DNA of 64,000 nt. Origin: Isochrysis galbana (taxonomy: Eukaryota; Haptophyta; Isochrysidales; Isochrysidaceae). The notes under the pieces are model-generated. The model was given only the letters and a program-made list of their open reading frames with translations. It made no database searches and was not told the DNA's origin. This document shows positions 10,152 through 20,016 of this stretch, piece after piece (position 1 is the first letter of the stretch; every line of letters begins with the position of its first letter). The stretch lies in the NCBI GenBank assembly GCA_018136815.1, contig CM030936.1:4911207-4975206 (forward strand), in the 5' to 3' direction. The position numbers were made by a program, and so were the translations under genes.

Positions 10152-11484
10152 TGTCGCATTCATCCTAGATGATGCGATTTCCAGGCTCTTGTTTCCAGGT
10201 CCTTCGTCGTGCGGCCACACGGCGAAGCTCAGGTACATCTAGGTTGGTAGGGTTCGTCCCTAGCGATCTAGAATTCGAGTTCTCGTTTCGTTCCTTCTAG
10301 CCTGTTTGTCAGGTCTAGATTCCAGGTTTCCTCCTTTCGGGTAATCTTTACCTAAAGGAGCCAGGTCGCCTGTTGCTCGCTGCGCGCTTGTCTCAGGCTC
10401 TCGAGTTACCTTGTGAAGGCTTGTTTAGCTTCTTGCAAGGCTTGTTGTTTCTTGTTGGGTTCCGGTTCTTTCTTGGGACCTGCTGACTTTCGTTGTTGTC
10501 CAGGCCTGTTCTTCGTAGGTTCTGCTTGGCCTGGTTAGGGTTTCGTTGAATCCCCGCGTTCGGCGTTTGGCGTTCGTCTTGGCGTTCGGAAATTTCCTCT
10601 CACATTCCCTAGGTCCGCTACCCTTGGCTTGTAGGTCCTTGCTTCTTTCTTCTCGGTCAAGGTGTTTGGCGAGCGAGTCGGTTGCTCTAGCCGCTCGAGA
10701 TTTGAGGTTTAATTTGCCATCTCCCCTTGGAGACCGGTGTAGGTTCGCTTCCTAGGTGAGGGAATCTTTCCCCTTGATGCAAGCTACATGCAAGCCCTTG
10801 GCCCCTTTGGTGTTTCTTCCCCTTGGTTGCTACTCAGGGTTGTTCGTTAGAAGCGTCTAGAAGGTTCACGCTCAACGGCAAGATTTCCTCTGTCGTGAAG
10901 ACATCTCGTTGCGATCTGTATCCAAAGTGATCGCCGTGGTCGCGCGACATGACGCTCCCCTTCGGACTCTCCGCTACGTGGGGAAGTTACAACGGAGACA
11001 CGCTCCGGCCGTCGCTGCGGAGTCTCTCTCTCTCTCTCGCTCTCTCTCTCCGTCTCTCGCGACGTGTTTGAGTTATCGGTGATTTGGGGTCGCGGTTGCT
11101 TGATAATTTGCTTTGTTTGGGTGAATGATTCCGGTGTGTTCGTGAGTCGGTGTAACCTGTTGTTCTCAGGCTCTTTGTCCGTCGTTGTTCGCTGCGTCGC
11201 TGCACTCTAGCAGCCTAGGCTCCCTCCCTGAGGGAAGAGTTCTTTGTAGGTCTAACAATCTCTCAAAACCCAACACACTAGGGCCGCTAGGAGCGCCTCG
11301 CCGCCCCACAGCCCTTCGTTCGCCGTTCGTTCCCCGTCCAGACACCCAAATGGGGTTGCCCGACCCAGTCCAGAATTTCATTCATCCGACTCCCGGTGGG
11401 GAGGAGGGCCAAAGCGCCGCGCTAGCCGCCGGTGCTGCTCGCGACGGAGTGGCTCAGAGCCCTCCGGCTCCGCTCGACTCGACA
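10152..11484 (+). repeat. 3' LTR of element 1
   Basis: This is the second 1333-bp LTR, matching 1892-3224 almost base for base. It is followed by the right copy of the ACCTA duplication. Confidence 0.93.
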
Positions 11485-11486
11485 AC

Positions 11487-11499
11487 CTAGCCCCGACAT
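11487..11499 (-). CDS. Exon 1 of the interrupted acidic protein gene
   Basis: The 13-nt coding exon ATGTCGGGGCTAG ends in phase 1. In the present allele it is followed by GTTGTC, a GT supplied by the duplicated target site plus the end of the LTR. Joined to exon 2 at 1777 it restores one frame of 147 residues. The empty-site reconstruction and exact phase match are the evidence; there is no transcript data. Confidence 0.45.
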
Positions 11500-12837
11500 C
11501 GCGCGCCGCGCCGCGCGCCGCAGCCTGTCTCCTCGGAGCTGAAGAGGGCAAGAGAGAGGGCCAATTCACTGTCATGAAAGGCCCTGTTTATGTTAAAGAG
11601 TCGCATCCGCGCGACAACTTGTTCACCGAGTCAACTTATTGTTGACCGCGACAACTTGTTCACCGCGAGTAAACATGTTGCTGTCTACTAATAAAGAGGA
11701 GATTATACTGGATACTGGTAGAGAGCCCGGCGCCACGGCCCCAATCTTGCAGCCACTTGTAGAGAGGGCCCAAACTTCTGGCAAGTTGGGCGAGCCACCC
11801 AAACTTGCAGAACAAGTTGTACAAGTATTGGCCTGGGCCTAGCAGGGCAGGGGTGGAGCGAGGGGGGGGGGGGGGAGCGAGGGGGGGGGGGGAGGGGGAG
11901 AGGGAGTCGAATACTCTAGTAAATATAACATGTATATATGCGGGGTAAATTTTCCCCCGTGTTCGGGTGGTGCACTGGGACTTTTGATGGCCCGCACCTT
12001 TATGCAGAAAATATGCGAAAAAGTGTCGACATATGCAGATCTGACGGATCTACCCAAATATGCAATTGCATATGCTGCATATTTCTACCTGGGCCTAAAG
12101 GCCAGCTAAAATGCAGCCCCTCTCACATGTTAGTAGTTATAAATTATTGTTATTGTGTTTGACCGCCTTATAATCTAGTAGCTAGGCTTGGTCACAGCAT
12201 TCCACAAACACTTTATCTTCCTCGCGCACGGGAAAAGCACGACATTTCACGAGAACACAAGCGTAACATCATTCCCTCGCAATCATGAAGCTCGTACGCC
12301 ATGTAGCGCCAAGCGGTGTAGTAAATCCACGACATTTCATACTGATATCAGTAGGCCCACAATCGAGATTAAACGCAACAAATGGGAAACATTGCGATGG
12401 AAACGGCCGAATAAAACGATGAGCTGCGGAACAATATGAGGATGATCGAAAACTCTGACGCATAGAACACGGCGGTTCGCGCGATGCGCGATTCTTTGCG
12501 TCCTCCTCATAGCAGTACACTTTGTGGGAACTAAAACATAAATCGAGAAGCGTCACGGCATCCAGCTGAGAATCGGATGTCGTGATACCTTTGCAGAGAA
12601 TTATTTTGTGTTGATCGTCATGGTGGTTACAATCGGCGGCGCCAGTTGGCAGCATCTATCGGCACTGGTCGTTCGCGAGGGCAGAGTGAAAAACACCCTC
12701 AGTGCAGCTTGGATCGGCGTTCAACACGGAGATGAACGAAAGGAAACGAAAGAAGCCCGTTCGGAGAAGGGAAAGACCCCGATCAGAGCAGAGTAACGCC
12801 TTGAAAGGAGCCATGACAAATGTGCGCAGCCGAGATC
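11500..12837. other. Intergenic, short direct repeats and G-runs
   Basis: No gene is recognised. GCGACAACTTGTTCACCG occurs twice (about 11610-11627 and 11649-11666). G-homopolymers lie at 11859-11905. The part nearest 12837 is probably the 3' untranslated region of the Zn2Cys6 gene. Confidence 0.45.
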
Positions 12838-13671
12838 TCAAATGGCGTAACCGTATGGTTGCCAGCAGTGCCAGCCACCCATCGCGGGAGGCATCATCCC
12901 GCCAGTGGCAGTAGTGATGAGGCCAGCACTCGGCATCGGTGCTTGCGCCATGGCGGCCGCGGGCACCATCATTGATTGAGTGCCGCTGTGGACTGGCATC
13001 GGGTGGGATGGTGGAATGACGCCGCCGGGCCTCGGGTTGAGGAAAAAAGATGGAGGTCCACAAAGAGGCGCCTGCATCTCACCCTTGGCAACAGCAGTCA
13101 TGGGGCTTGGTGCGCAGATGAAGCCATTGATGGGCGCTGGAGTGGCCGGCGTAGGAGGGGCGGAGTCGGCAATAATCTTGGACTCTTTAGCCTTTGGGAG
13201 CTCCGAGTCAGAGAGCTCGGGGGAGGACGTCGTCGCTGCCAACTGGCCGCCATGGTTTGCGCGCTTCCGGAGGTGGGTCCGAGGGATGCACTCTTGGTTG
13301 CGCTCGACGCAGTTGAGACACGAGCCGTTCTTGAGCATGGTGCAGCGCGACTTTCGTTCCCAGCACGCCTTGCATGCGTTGCGGCACCTCTTGCGCTCGC
13401 CGTTGAAGTAGAAGTTCGGGTCCACTCCAGGCATGAAGAGAACTGGCTCCAAGCCATGCGCGCCGTGTGACCGCACCGGAAAGCGGAGGGCGGCCTCTAC
13501 CTGCTCATGCAGGCTGGGCTGCTGATGGCCGACGACGACGGGCATGAGTCCATCCCCCATCGAGTATCCGAGCGTCCGTTTGTAAGCGCCGGAGGGCTGG
13601 AGAGCGAGCGGTGGCCGTTGGACCACGTACGGGTTGGAAGCGTAGTTGAAGGCCATCGGATGTTGAGGCAT
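12838..13671 (-). CDS. Zn(2)-Cys(6) binuclear cluster transcription factor
   Basis: This is a putative sequence-specific DNA-binding regulator acting in the nucleus. The reading frame from ATG 13671 gives 277 residues. The frame is open further upstream to 14076, but that part is a Pro/Arg low-complexity translation of a C-rich leader, so I prefer the internal ATG. Near residue 100 there is one complete cluster with cysteine spacing C-x2-C-x6-C-x7-C-x2-C-x6-C (CKACWERKSRC, then CLNCVERNQEC). It is preceded by a basic GERKR and followed by the basic linker HLRKRANHGG, as in fungal Gal4-type domains. The C-terminal third is Pro/Met/Ala-rich with a Trp/Gly-rich end (GGWHCWQPYGYAI), a possible activation region. 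No fungal-specific middle homology region is seen. Zn2Cys6 factors are known outside fungi, including in Nannochloropsis. Confidence 0.8.
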   Translation of the reverse strand: MPQHPMAFNYASNPYVVQRPPLALQPSGAYKRTLGYSMGDGLMPVVVGHQQPSLHEQVEAALRFPVRSHGAHGLEPVLFMPGVDPNFYFNGERKRCRNACKACWERKSRCTMLKNGSCLNCVERNQECIPRTHLRKRANHGGQLAATTSSPELSDSELPKAKESKIIADSAPPTPATPAPINGFICAPSPMTAVAKGEMQAPLCGPPSFFLNPRPGGVIPPSHPMPVHSGTQSMMVPAAAMAQAPMPSAGLITTATGGMMPPAMGGWHCWQPYGYAI

Positions 13672-15496
13672 TTGCAGGCGATCGAGGGGTGCGTCGGGAG
13701 GCGGAGATTCGGGTTGGAAACGAGGCACGAGGGAGAGTTCCTGTGCGTCTTGGTTGGGAGCGTTGAGCGAGAGAGGCGGAGCGGTGGAGGAGAGGAGGGG
13801 GGGGTGGGGGGGGGCTCGAGGCCTTAGGGGAAGGGAGAGCGGAGGTGGGGGAGGAGGAGAAGGGAGTGGGCGCGGGGAGAGGGGCGGGGGGGGATGTCCG
13901 CGCGCGCGGGGGGGGGGGGGAAGGAACGAGCGGAGGGAGCCGCGGCGCGGGGGGGGCGCGGCGGTGAGAAGATGAGGCGCCCGGCGGGACCGCGCCCGAG
14001 GGGGCGCCGGACTCTGAGCAGACTGCCGAGATGACTTCTCGCGAGGGACAACGGGGCTGCAACGGACCTCACACATCTCGAACCCACGAGATGTGCATTA
14101 CGAGCGGATGGCTCGAGTTGGCGCGCACGAGTGACCGACTTCACCCCGTATCTCCGCCGGACCTCCGACAGTGCCGGCGCCTATTCTCCGTCCGGCAGGG
14201 GCGATCGAAGATCGTCGACCTCGGTATGAACCTCAGGTCGCGGTGAACTAGTGTCGAGCCCGGACGACGGGCCCGCTCCGCGGAGCCCCTCGGCGATGTG
14301 CGTCGGCTGACCACTCACGATCTCGTCGATCTCAACTTGTGGGTCGGCAGAGCGAGGGCGCCGAGATCACGATTACCGAGCACATCTCTCTTGGATGAGG
14401 GATGATGCGGAACTATTCCTCTGGCTTCGACAGCGTGCCAAGGCGGCCCCCCCCCGATCTCGGCTCGAACCTCGTCGGGCTCCTGGATCGGCGTCTAAGG
14501 GCGGGCGCCCGCCCCCCCCGTCGAGTCGAGAGCCCTCGTTCAGTTGCCCGGCGTTGCGCTCTCCCCCCCCCCCCCCTTCCCCCACCGCGCCCCATTGCAA
14601 CTAGCGGATCTCTCGAGCGAGAGCTTGGGCCTTCTCGAGAAACAAGCCAAAGGTGGCTGCTCTCGCCGCCCGTCAACTTCGAGGCCACCGCCGCCGCAGG
14701 CGGTATTATAGACTCCAAACTTTTTCCCATCCGCTCCCAAGTTCCGGGGATCGTCGGGCCGCCGTGTAGCGAAGTCTGTTGTGTGCTCTCTCTCCTCAGT
14801 CCTCAGCGGTGGAGGAGGGAGAGAGGGACGGCGTGTAAGGCGCGCGCGCGCGGGGGGGGGGGGGAGGAGGGAAGGGCGGAGGGGGAGGGAGGGGAGGGAA
14901 GGGGGGGGGAGAGGGGGGGGAAGGGGGGGGGGGGGGCGAGGACTCAGGCGGCCGACGGAGAGACGCGAGTGGGGGAGGCCGCCCGGCCGCTCCCTCATTT
15001 TAACCACTATTTTCTATCCAAGGCCTGCCCCGGCACCTGCCTCCCCCCCGCCCCACACACGATGCCCCTCCCACCCTGCGAAAGAGATTGGCTAGGGCCG
15101 TCGAAGAGTGATACTAATGCATTTTTCGACCGTTCTTCGAAGGCCAAGAAAATACTCCCGTAGGCCGTAGGCCGTAGGCGTTGGGCGGTCGTCAAAGGTC
15201 AAACGCTATTTGCTATAAGACCCGTAACAGGTTTGATTTGAGCAATCTGGATATCTGGTTGGAGTTCAGATTTGGTATCCAGATAGTATCCGGATACCTC
15301 TGGAGCTCATTAGGAATATCCAGATAGATACTGATAGTCGGGCAGACATGCCAGTTATGCCAGATATTCGGAATATCCCGGGTATCAGAAACTTATTCTT
15401 ATTCCTTATTCTTCCGGCCACCTTAAATAGATCGACGCCCCTCCGCCACCGTCGCCTCCACCGCCCTCACCGCCGCCTCCCTCACCGCCACCGCCT
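13672..15496. other. Intergenic region with long G-tracts
   Basis: On the plus strand there are dense G-runs at 13790-13965 and 14845-14940, candidates for G-quadruplexes. The first set is C-rich on the coding strand of the neighbouring Zn2Cys6 gene, just upstream of its start. At 15240-15380 there is a cluster of short GGATATC-like words. No gene is recognised; the long open frames are compositional. Confidence 0.45.
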
Positions 15497-15965
15497 TCAT
15501 GACGGATCCGAGGTTACCACTGCCTCGGATGGGAACGGAGGGAACGGAAGGGAAGCGGCGAGAGGGAGAGGCGCGGCGGAAGTTGGGGAGTGGCCAATGA
15601 CGGGCTGGACCACCTCCTCAGCAGAGAAAGGCGGGAGGACGGGCTTGGGCGAGGGCGAGCGCGACGACGGAGCGGACATGGCTGGGCGGATCGGGATGGA
15701 TAGGCTGGGGCTGAGGGATTGGAGAGGTTTGGTATTGAGGTAGTATTGAGAACGAGGGACGAGAACGGGAACGAGAACGAGAACAAGAGCGACGAACGAA
15801 GAACGACAGACGACAGACGGCTAGGGGCCGATGGCCCGACGAGATGACCTACACTCACGTCAACACTCTCCACACTAACGTATCCCTATCACGGAACGCA
15901 CAGGAACCCGCTGGCAGATCGAACAAGGAAGAGAATGCCGACAAGAGAGCGACGGGGCGACGGAC
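15497..15965 (-). mobile_element. Retroelement leader with start of a gag-like ORF (copy 2)
   Basis: This is the inverted counterpart of 440-927. On the minus strand a conserved leader (containing CTCTTGTCGGC and GATACGTTAGTGTGGAG) precedes an ORF from ATG 15679 to 15497 (60 aa) starting MSAPSSRSPSP, Pro/Ala-rich. The two copies share the leader and the first codons and then diverge. No enzyme domains follow. Confidence 0.35.
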
Positions 15966-16639
15966 GATCCGACGGGGCGACAGTTACGCACAGGAATAAG
16001 GAGGGAATCTTTCGAAAACCCTTAAGTGATTTGATGAAGACCGAAGTAAAATAGCGCCACGATATAATCCAACGGCCAACACCTGAGGGGGAATCAGGGT
16101 CACACATGGGGGCGGTTCCTTGCACCGGCGATACCTGATCGCGCGACTTAGCCTAAAACGCGAGGAGCGCGCAAGGAGGTGAGCCAGGTGAGGGGCAAGC
16201 AGGCGACAAAGGAGGCGATAAAGGAGGCGAGGGCAACAAGGGCGAATGGACGAATGTAGGACACTGCGACGGTGACTCGTGGCTAGCCTGCGAGGAGGGA
16301 ACGCAAAACAACTTCTAAAACAAAAAGGTCGATCGCGGATGCGACACCCCCTTGCTAGAATCGAGCTTCCATGCGAGAGAACAATGAATGAGCGAAACAA
16401 AACCACGCAAGGGAGGAGCAAAGACGAAACAGCTAAACGAAAGGGCAGCCACACCCGTCCGGACGGTAGTTGTTTCTCGCCGGGCCCTCACCCTCTCTAA
16501 TCCTCCCCCGAGAGAATTCTCCTCTCCCGCCTCGCCTCTCGCGGCTGTCTCCCCGGGTGCCGGGGACTTGTCTGCTTGAGCCCAGTTTTTTCTTATTGTC
16601 CCCCAGCGGGACTTTTTCTCACACTGTGGGAGAGGCGTG
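15966..16639. other. Intergenic, no gene recognised
   Basis: The stretch includes CTCCCCGGGTGCCGGGGACTT at 16545-16568, shared with 971-996. I see nothing else. Confidence 0.4.
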
Positions 16640-17900
16640 AGGGGTGAGGGGTGAGCGGTTGGGCTTGCTGTACGGCGAGGCATTCCTCGGCTTGTCCAGC
16701 CTTGCCCGGGGAGGGCGGGAAGGGGGAGCACGGTTTGGAGGCGAACGGCGAGCGGCGAGCGGAGGCGGAGGGAGGGCCGAAAATTTGCCGGAATTTTAAC
16801 TTAGAATCGAAGCACAGTAGCACAGTGTACAGCAGTGTGAATACAACCATGAAAAGCTCCATGCTAGATGCTAGTATGTATAGGGTGCCGATCGCCTTCG
16901 GGGCGTCGCCCCCGGGGTATATGAATAGGTTGTCAGTTATTTTCAACTAAGTTTATACTGCTTGGTTCACTCATGGCGGGGCACGAGCCCCCCTCTCTCT
17001 CCACTCCTCCCCTGCCATGGGGGAGGAACCACCCGCTCTCCTGGCACGCCTGATGGCCTGCCAGGAGCACACTGCCCTGCTGACCCATCCCTCTCCCCAC
17101 AGGCACGCCTGATTCGCCCGCCCTGGCCTGTCGTGGCCAGCCCATCCCTCTGACCAGCCCCTCCTCCCCCTGGGCCCCCCTGTTCAGGACCCCCCAGCCA
17201 GCTCCAGTCGACTTGCATGGGAGCGGAGCGCCAGCGAGGGAGAGGCAGGAGGGGCCAGGGCCATGCCCCAGCCTCATCTGCCCCCTGAGCTGTGCTCCCA
17301 GGCCCTGCAGGCCATCTGGGGACCTGAGCGAGGGGCCGCAGGCGCGCGCCATGGGCCCCCGCCGCAGGGAAGAGAGGAGGAAAAGGGAAGAGGGAGGGGA
17401 GGGGGGAGCGGCAGCTCTCCCCTCCGGTGTTTACGTGTCTTCTAGACCTAGTTGGGTAAGAGAAGACGGGGGCGCCAGAGCCAGGAGGGAAGGGCCGCGG
17501 CTCGCCGCGGCCACTCGCTCGGGCGAGGGAGATTAGCGCTCTAGGCCCCTAAACTCACGAGTGCCCCCCCCCCCGCGTTGTTTTACCCGAAAGGGGTTTT
17601 CCCCCAGCGTGGCCTCGAGGAGAGGGTGTGCTGGGGTGCGTAGGGTCGGTGCTTGCACTGGGGGGAGGACAAATATCGAGGGGAGGGGGCAATGCCCCCC
17701 CCCCCCGGTACCACTCGGACACCTGGCTCGCCAGGCATGGCGGGAGTCCGGGGCTGAAAAGTTGTGTCCAATTAGCTAGTGGGGTTGGCTAGGATATAAC
17801 ATTTTAATTTTAATTTAATTTAGGTTGTCAGTTATTTCTTTTTCTCTGCTCCTACCCGTTTCGGGTGTAAAACGGGCTGTTTTATGTTTTACTACGTAGT
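16640..17900 (-). mobile_element. LINE ORF tail, split by a retroposon insertion
   Basis: The minus strand encodes KTARFTPETGRSREKEI (about 17895-17838) and, after removal of the inserted 16943-17820 segment and one target copy, ITDNLFIYPGGDAPKAIGT (about 16930-16870). This matches KIARFTPGLERSREETI and VDNLFIYPKGDAQKVI in the LINE tail at 26656-27132. The match on both sides of the insert shows that the retroposon landed inside LINE coding sequence. Only the C-terminal part of the LINE protein remains, with no RT core here. Confidence 0.6.
16943..17820 (+). mobile_element. GC-rich structured retroposon, copy A, with 17-bp target duplication
   Basis: This is an 878-bp non-coding element flanked by TAGGTTGTCAGTTATTT at 16926-16942 and 17821-17837. 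It begins with a small hairpin region (CAACTAAGTTTATACT), continues with GC-rich hairpins such as CTCCCCTGCCATGGGGGAG, and ends in an AT-rich tail after GGATATAACATT. Long target duplications and an AT-rich 3' tail indicate target-primed insertion by a LINE machinery. No conserved ORF is seen. A full copy lies inverted at 42883-43756. Confidence 0.85.
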
Positions 17901-17983
17901 AATTTAGTGTCTCAAAGACGTTAGTAAGCCTTGGGCATTCGCCCAGCTCCTGGAGCCTGGAGTTCTAATAAAAGACCGTGTCG

Positions 17984-18988
17984 ATGAACATCCCCTCGTC
18001 GACGCTCGGCCTTCTCGTCGGCCTCGCTGCGGTGGGTGGTGGCGCGGCGCTAGTGCTCCGGCTGCCGTTGAGAAGGAAGAGCAGGTGTGCTCTGGTGGTG
18101 AAGCTAGGCGGTGCCGCCTTGACAGAAAAAAAGGCTTTCGAGACGGTGAGCGAGCCGCAGCTTGAGGCATGCGCGCGCTCACTCGCAGAGGCCACCGTTG
18201 ATTTGAATGGGAGCATGTGCATCGTGCACGGCGCCGGCTCGTTTGGACACTTTCAGGCCCGGGAGTATGCTGTCTCCAAAGGCAGTGCAGAACCCGCCTT
18301 CAGCTGGCTCGGCTTCTCGCTCACCAGGCATTCGGTTGGCCGGCTTCATCAGCTCGTACTTGCTGCGCTGCTGCGCGAGGGCATCGCTGCAATCTCGCTG
18401 CCGCCCTTGGCGTTGGGGTGGCGCAAGGGAGATGCTAGAAGCTCTGGCGCGGCCTTGCAACGCGTGCGTGAGGTGCTGAGCGCTGGTCTGGTCCCTGTTC
18501 TACACGGCGATGCAGTGTTCAAGCCTGGGGCGGGATTAGACAGCTGCATTTTGAGTGGCGATGATCTTCTGGTCGCGCTTTGCGCTGACCTACAGCCAAG
18601 CCGCGCAGTTTTCCTGACCGATGTTCCCGGTGTCTTCGATCGACCACCAGCCACAGAAGGTGCCCAACTATTGCGTGAGGTGGTCGTCTCCCGCTCAGGC
18701 CAACTCAGCGGCTTTGTGGGCTTCGAGTCATCCGAAGTTGCCCATGATGTAACGGGCGGTATTCGTGCCAAGGTAGAGGCAGCGGTGGCAATTGCTGCAC
18801 GTGGCGTCCCTGTGTTCATCTGTGAGGCTGGCACTCCACATGCTGAGCAGGCCCTACGTGGGATGCAACCGGAGGTATGCACTCAATTTGTTCCATATCA
18901 CCTTGCGCCACAAACAAGAACTTGGCAAAAATCATACCTGATTGCATGGCTTTCGGCCTCTCCCCTGCGCTGTTTTTTCAGCAAGTGA
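17984..18988 (+). CDS. Isopentenyl phosphate kinase (IPK)
   Basis: This amino-acid-kinase-fold enzyme phosphorylates isopentenyl (or dimethylallyl) phosphate to the diphosphate and so feeds the isoprenoid pathway. From ATG 17984, residues 8-27 form a hydrophobic N-terminal segment (membrane anchor or targeting). The kinase domain follows: VVKLGGAALTEK at 38-49 (nucleotide site), HGAGSFGH at 82-89 with the family-typical His89, LHGDAVF, LSGDDLLVALC, FLTDVPGVFDRPP and DVTGGIRAKVE near the C-terminus. The domain runs to GMQPE at 18874, where GTATGC looks like a donor and CTGTTTTTTCAG at 18970-18981 a strong acceptor. The last ~35 residues of the unspliced frame (to 18988) are therefore probably intron, and the final short exon would start at 18982. 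I could not fix the true C-terminus, which in the family ends soon after this point. Confidence 0.85.
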   Translation: MNIPSSTLGLLVGLAAVGGGAALVLRLPLRRKSRCALVVKLGGAALTEKKAFETVSEPQLEACARSLAEATVDLNGSMCIVHGAGSFGHFQAREYAVSKGSAEPAFSWLGFSLTRHSVGRLHQLVLAALLREGIAAISLPPLALGWRKGDARSSGAALQRVREVLSAGLVPVLHGDAVFKPGAGLDSCILSGDDLLVALCADLQPSRAVFLTDVPGVFDRPPATEGAQLLREVVVSRSGQLSGFVGFESSEVAHDVTGGIRAKVEAAVAIAARGVPVFICEAGTPHAEQALRGMQPEVCTQFVPYHLAPQTRTWQKSYLIAWLSASPLRCFFSK

Positions 18989-19123
18989 CCCTACCACTGC
19001 TTCCCTTGAGGCATGTCATACAACTAGGCAGATCCAATAAATTTCTTAACATTCTCTCCACGCATGCGGCACGCGGCTCTGGACCCGCTATTGCGCAAAA
19101 AAACTATTGTTATAGTTTTAGCG

Positions 19124-19285
19124 ATGGAGCGCGCGCCGACCGCTCCCACTTCCCAGCCCCCCGCCGCCACGACGCCCCACCGGGGCCGCCCCAAGCCGCC
19201 GGAGCCGAAGCGCTCGCAGGCTGCCCCCCTCACTGACAGCGACGTCGACATGATCCTAAGTCGCGTTCCGTCAAAAGAGGGCCAG
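19124..19285 (+). CDS. AT-hook-containing first exon (54 codons)
   Basis: ATG 19124 opens 54 codons ending at a good donor (GGCCAG followed by GTGATT). The peptide is Pro/Ala/Thr-rich with HRGRPKPPEPKR, an AT-hook-like minor-groove motif, then DSDVDMILSRVPSKEGQ. It sits at the left end of the 18-bp-bracketed segment, so it may be the ORF1 start of a LINE rather than a host gene. No continuing exon was found. Confidence 0.3.
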
Positions 19286-19485
19286 GTGATTTTTTCGTGC
19301 TTGTTTTCTTTTTAGGTAGCCACAATAATATTATTAGGAAGATGAGTACAAAGCTAATCACGCTCCCCCCTCTCTCAATACCCCCAGCTACGCGGGCTGA
19401 GTTTTCATCTTCTTCGTCTTTTTCTCACATCCCTCTTCCTCGATCCTATTGTTGATGTCGTTCTGCTGGCAGGCGACGATGTCGA

Positions 19486-19865
19486 GGTCGTTTGCCTTCA
19501 TTTGGTACCCCTCGTTTCCAAATACGCGATGCGGGGCCACCACGAGGGAGTCCCAATCCTAGGGGTGGGAGGGCGAGGGAGGGTGAAGGCGCGGGGGCGG
19601 CCCCAGTCTCGGCCGCGTCACAGGTACCCCTCCTGCCCCTGCGCCCTGTCCCTGCGCCCCTGCTCTCCCTCTTTGTCGACCTCACCTCTCCCTCCGCCCC
19701 CTCGACTCCGGAGTGCTCCTGGAATGTGATTCCCGCCCGAGGTCGTATGCCTTCGTTTGGTACCCCTAGGTCGATTGCCTTCATTTGGTACCCCTCGTTT
19801 CCAAATACGCGATGCGGGGCCACCACGAGGGAGTCCCAATCCTTGGGGTGGGAGGGCCTCTCCTT
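19486..19865 (+). repeat. Direct repeat of a dispersed block (two copies here)
   Basis: A block beginning CCTTCATTTGGTACCCCTCG and running through CGATGCGGGGCCACCACGAG occurs at about 19495-19575 and 19769-19860. Its first ~45 bp recur at 36006-36055 and 59626-59672, each time upstream of the same repeat-borne ORF. It is probably a terminal or leader part of a dispersed element. Confidence 0.6.
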
Positions 19866-20016
19866 CGGGGTGTTCGCGGGGGGGGGCTCATGGTAGGGTG
19901 AGACTGGAAGAAACCGGTAAAGGAGAGCTCTGTGTGTCATTTTGAGCACGAAACGAAAAAAGCTTCAGTGTGACAGTGGTATGTGAGCGCCTTTCACTTT
20001 GTTCCGTGATGACCAA

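Larger units (their letters stand above)
1892..11484 (+). mobile_element. Complete Ty3/gypsy chromovirus LTR retrotransposon with methyltransferase domain (element 1)
   Basis: The element is 9593 bp. It has two LTRs of 1333 bp each (1892-3224 and 10152-11484), both beginning TGTCG and ending CGACA, and is flanked by the 5-bp target duplication ACCTA (1887-1891 and 11485-11489). The LTRs are nearly identical (I noticed a single difference, T3184 against C), so insertion was recent. A purine run TCGGGGGG directly precedes the 3' LTR and can serve as the polypurine tract. One long frame encodes methyltransferase-like, protease, RT, RNase H, integrase and chromodomain segments. No gag-like region and no tRNA-type primer site starting TGG are seen after the 5' LTR. 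Compared with element 2 at 49.6-59.3 kb, the internal 5' region is much shorter (270 bp against at least 1.7 kb). Confidence 0.95.

Noticed and set aside
13672..14076. N-terminal 135-codon extension of the Zn2Cys6 ORF
   Set aside because: Pro/Arg low complexity from a C-rich leader; the ATG at 13671 is a more natural start.
13754..15163. Gly/Arg- or Pro-rich frames of 70-250 codons on both strands
   Set aside because: They follow G- and C-homopolymers; no domain, and several overlap on opposite strands.
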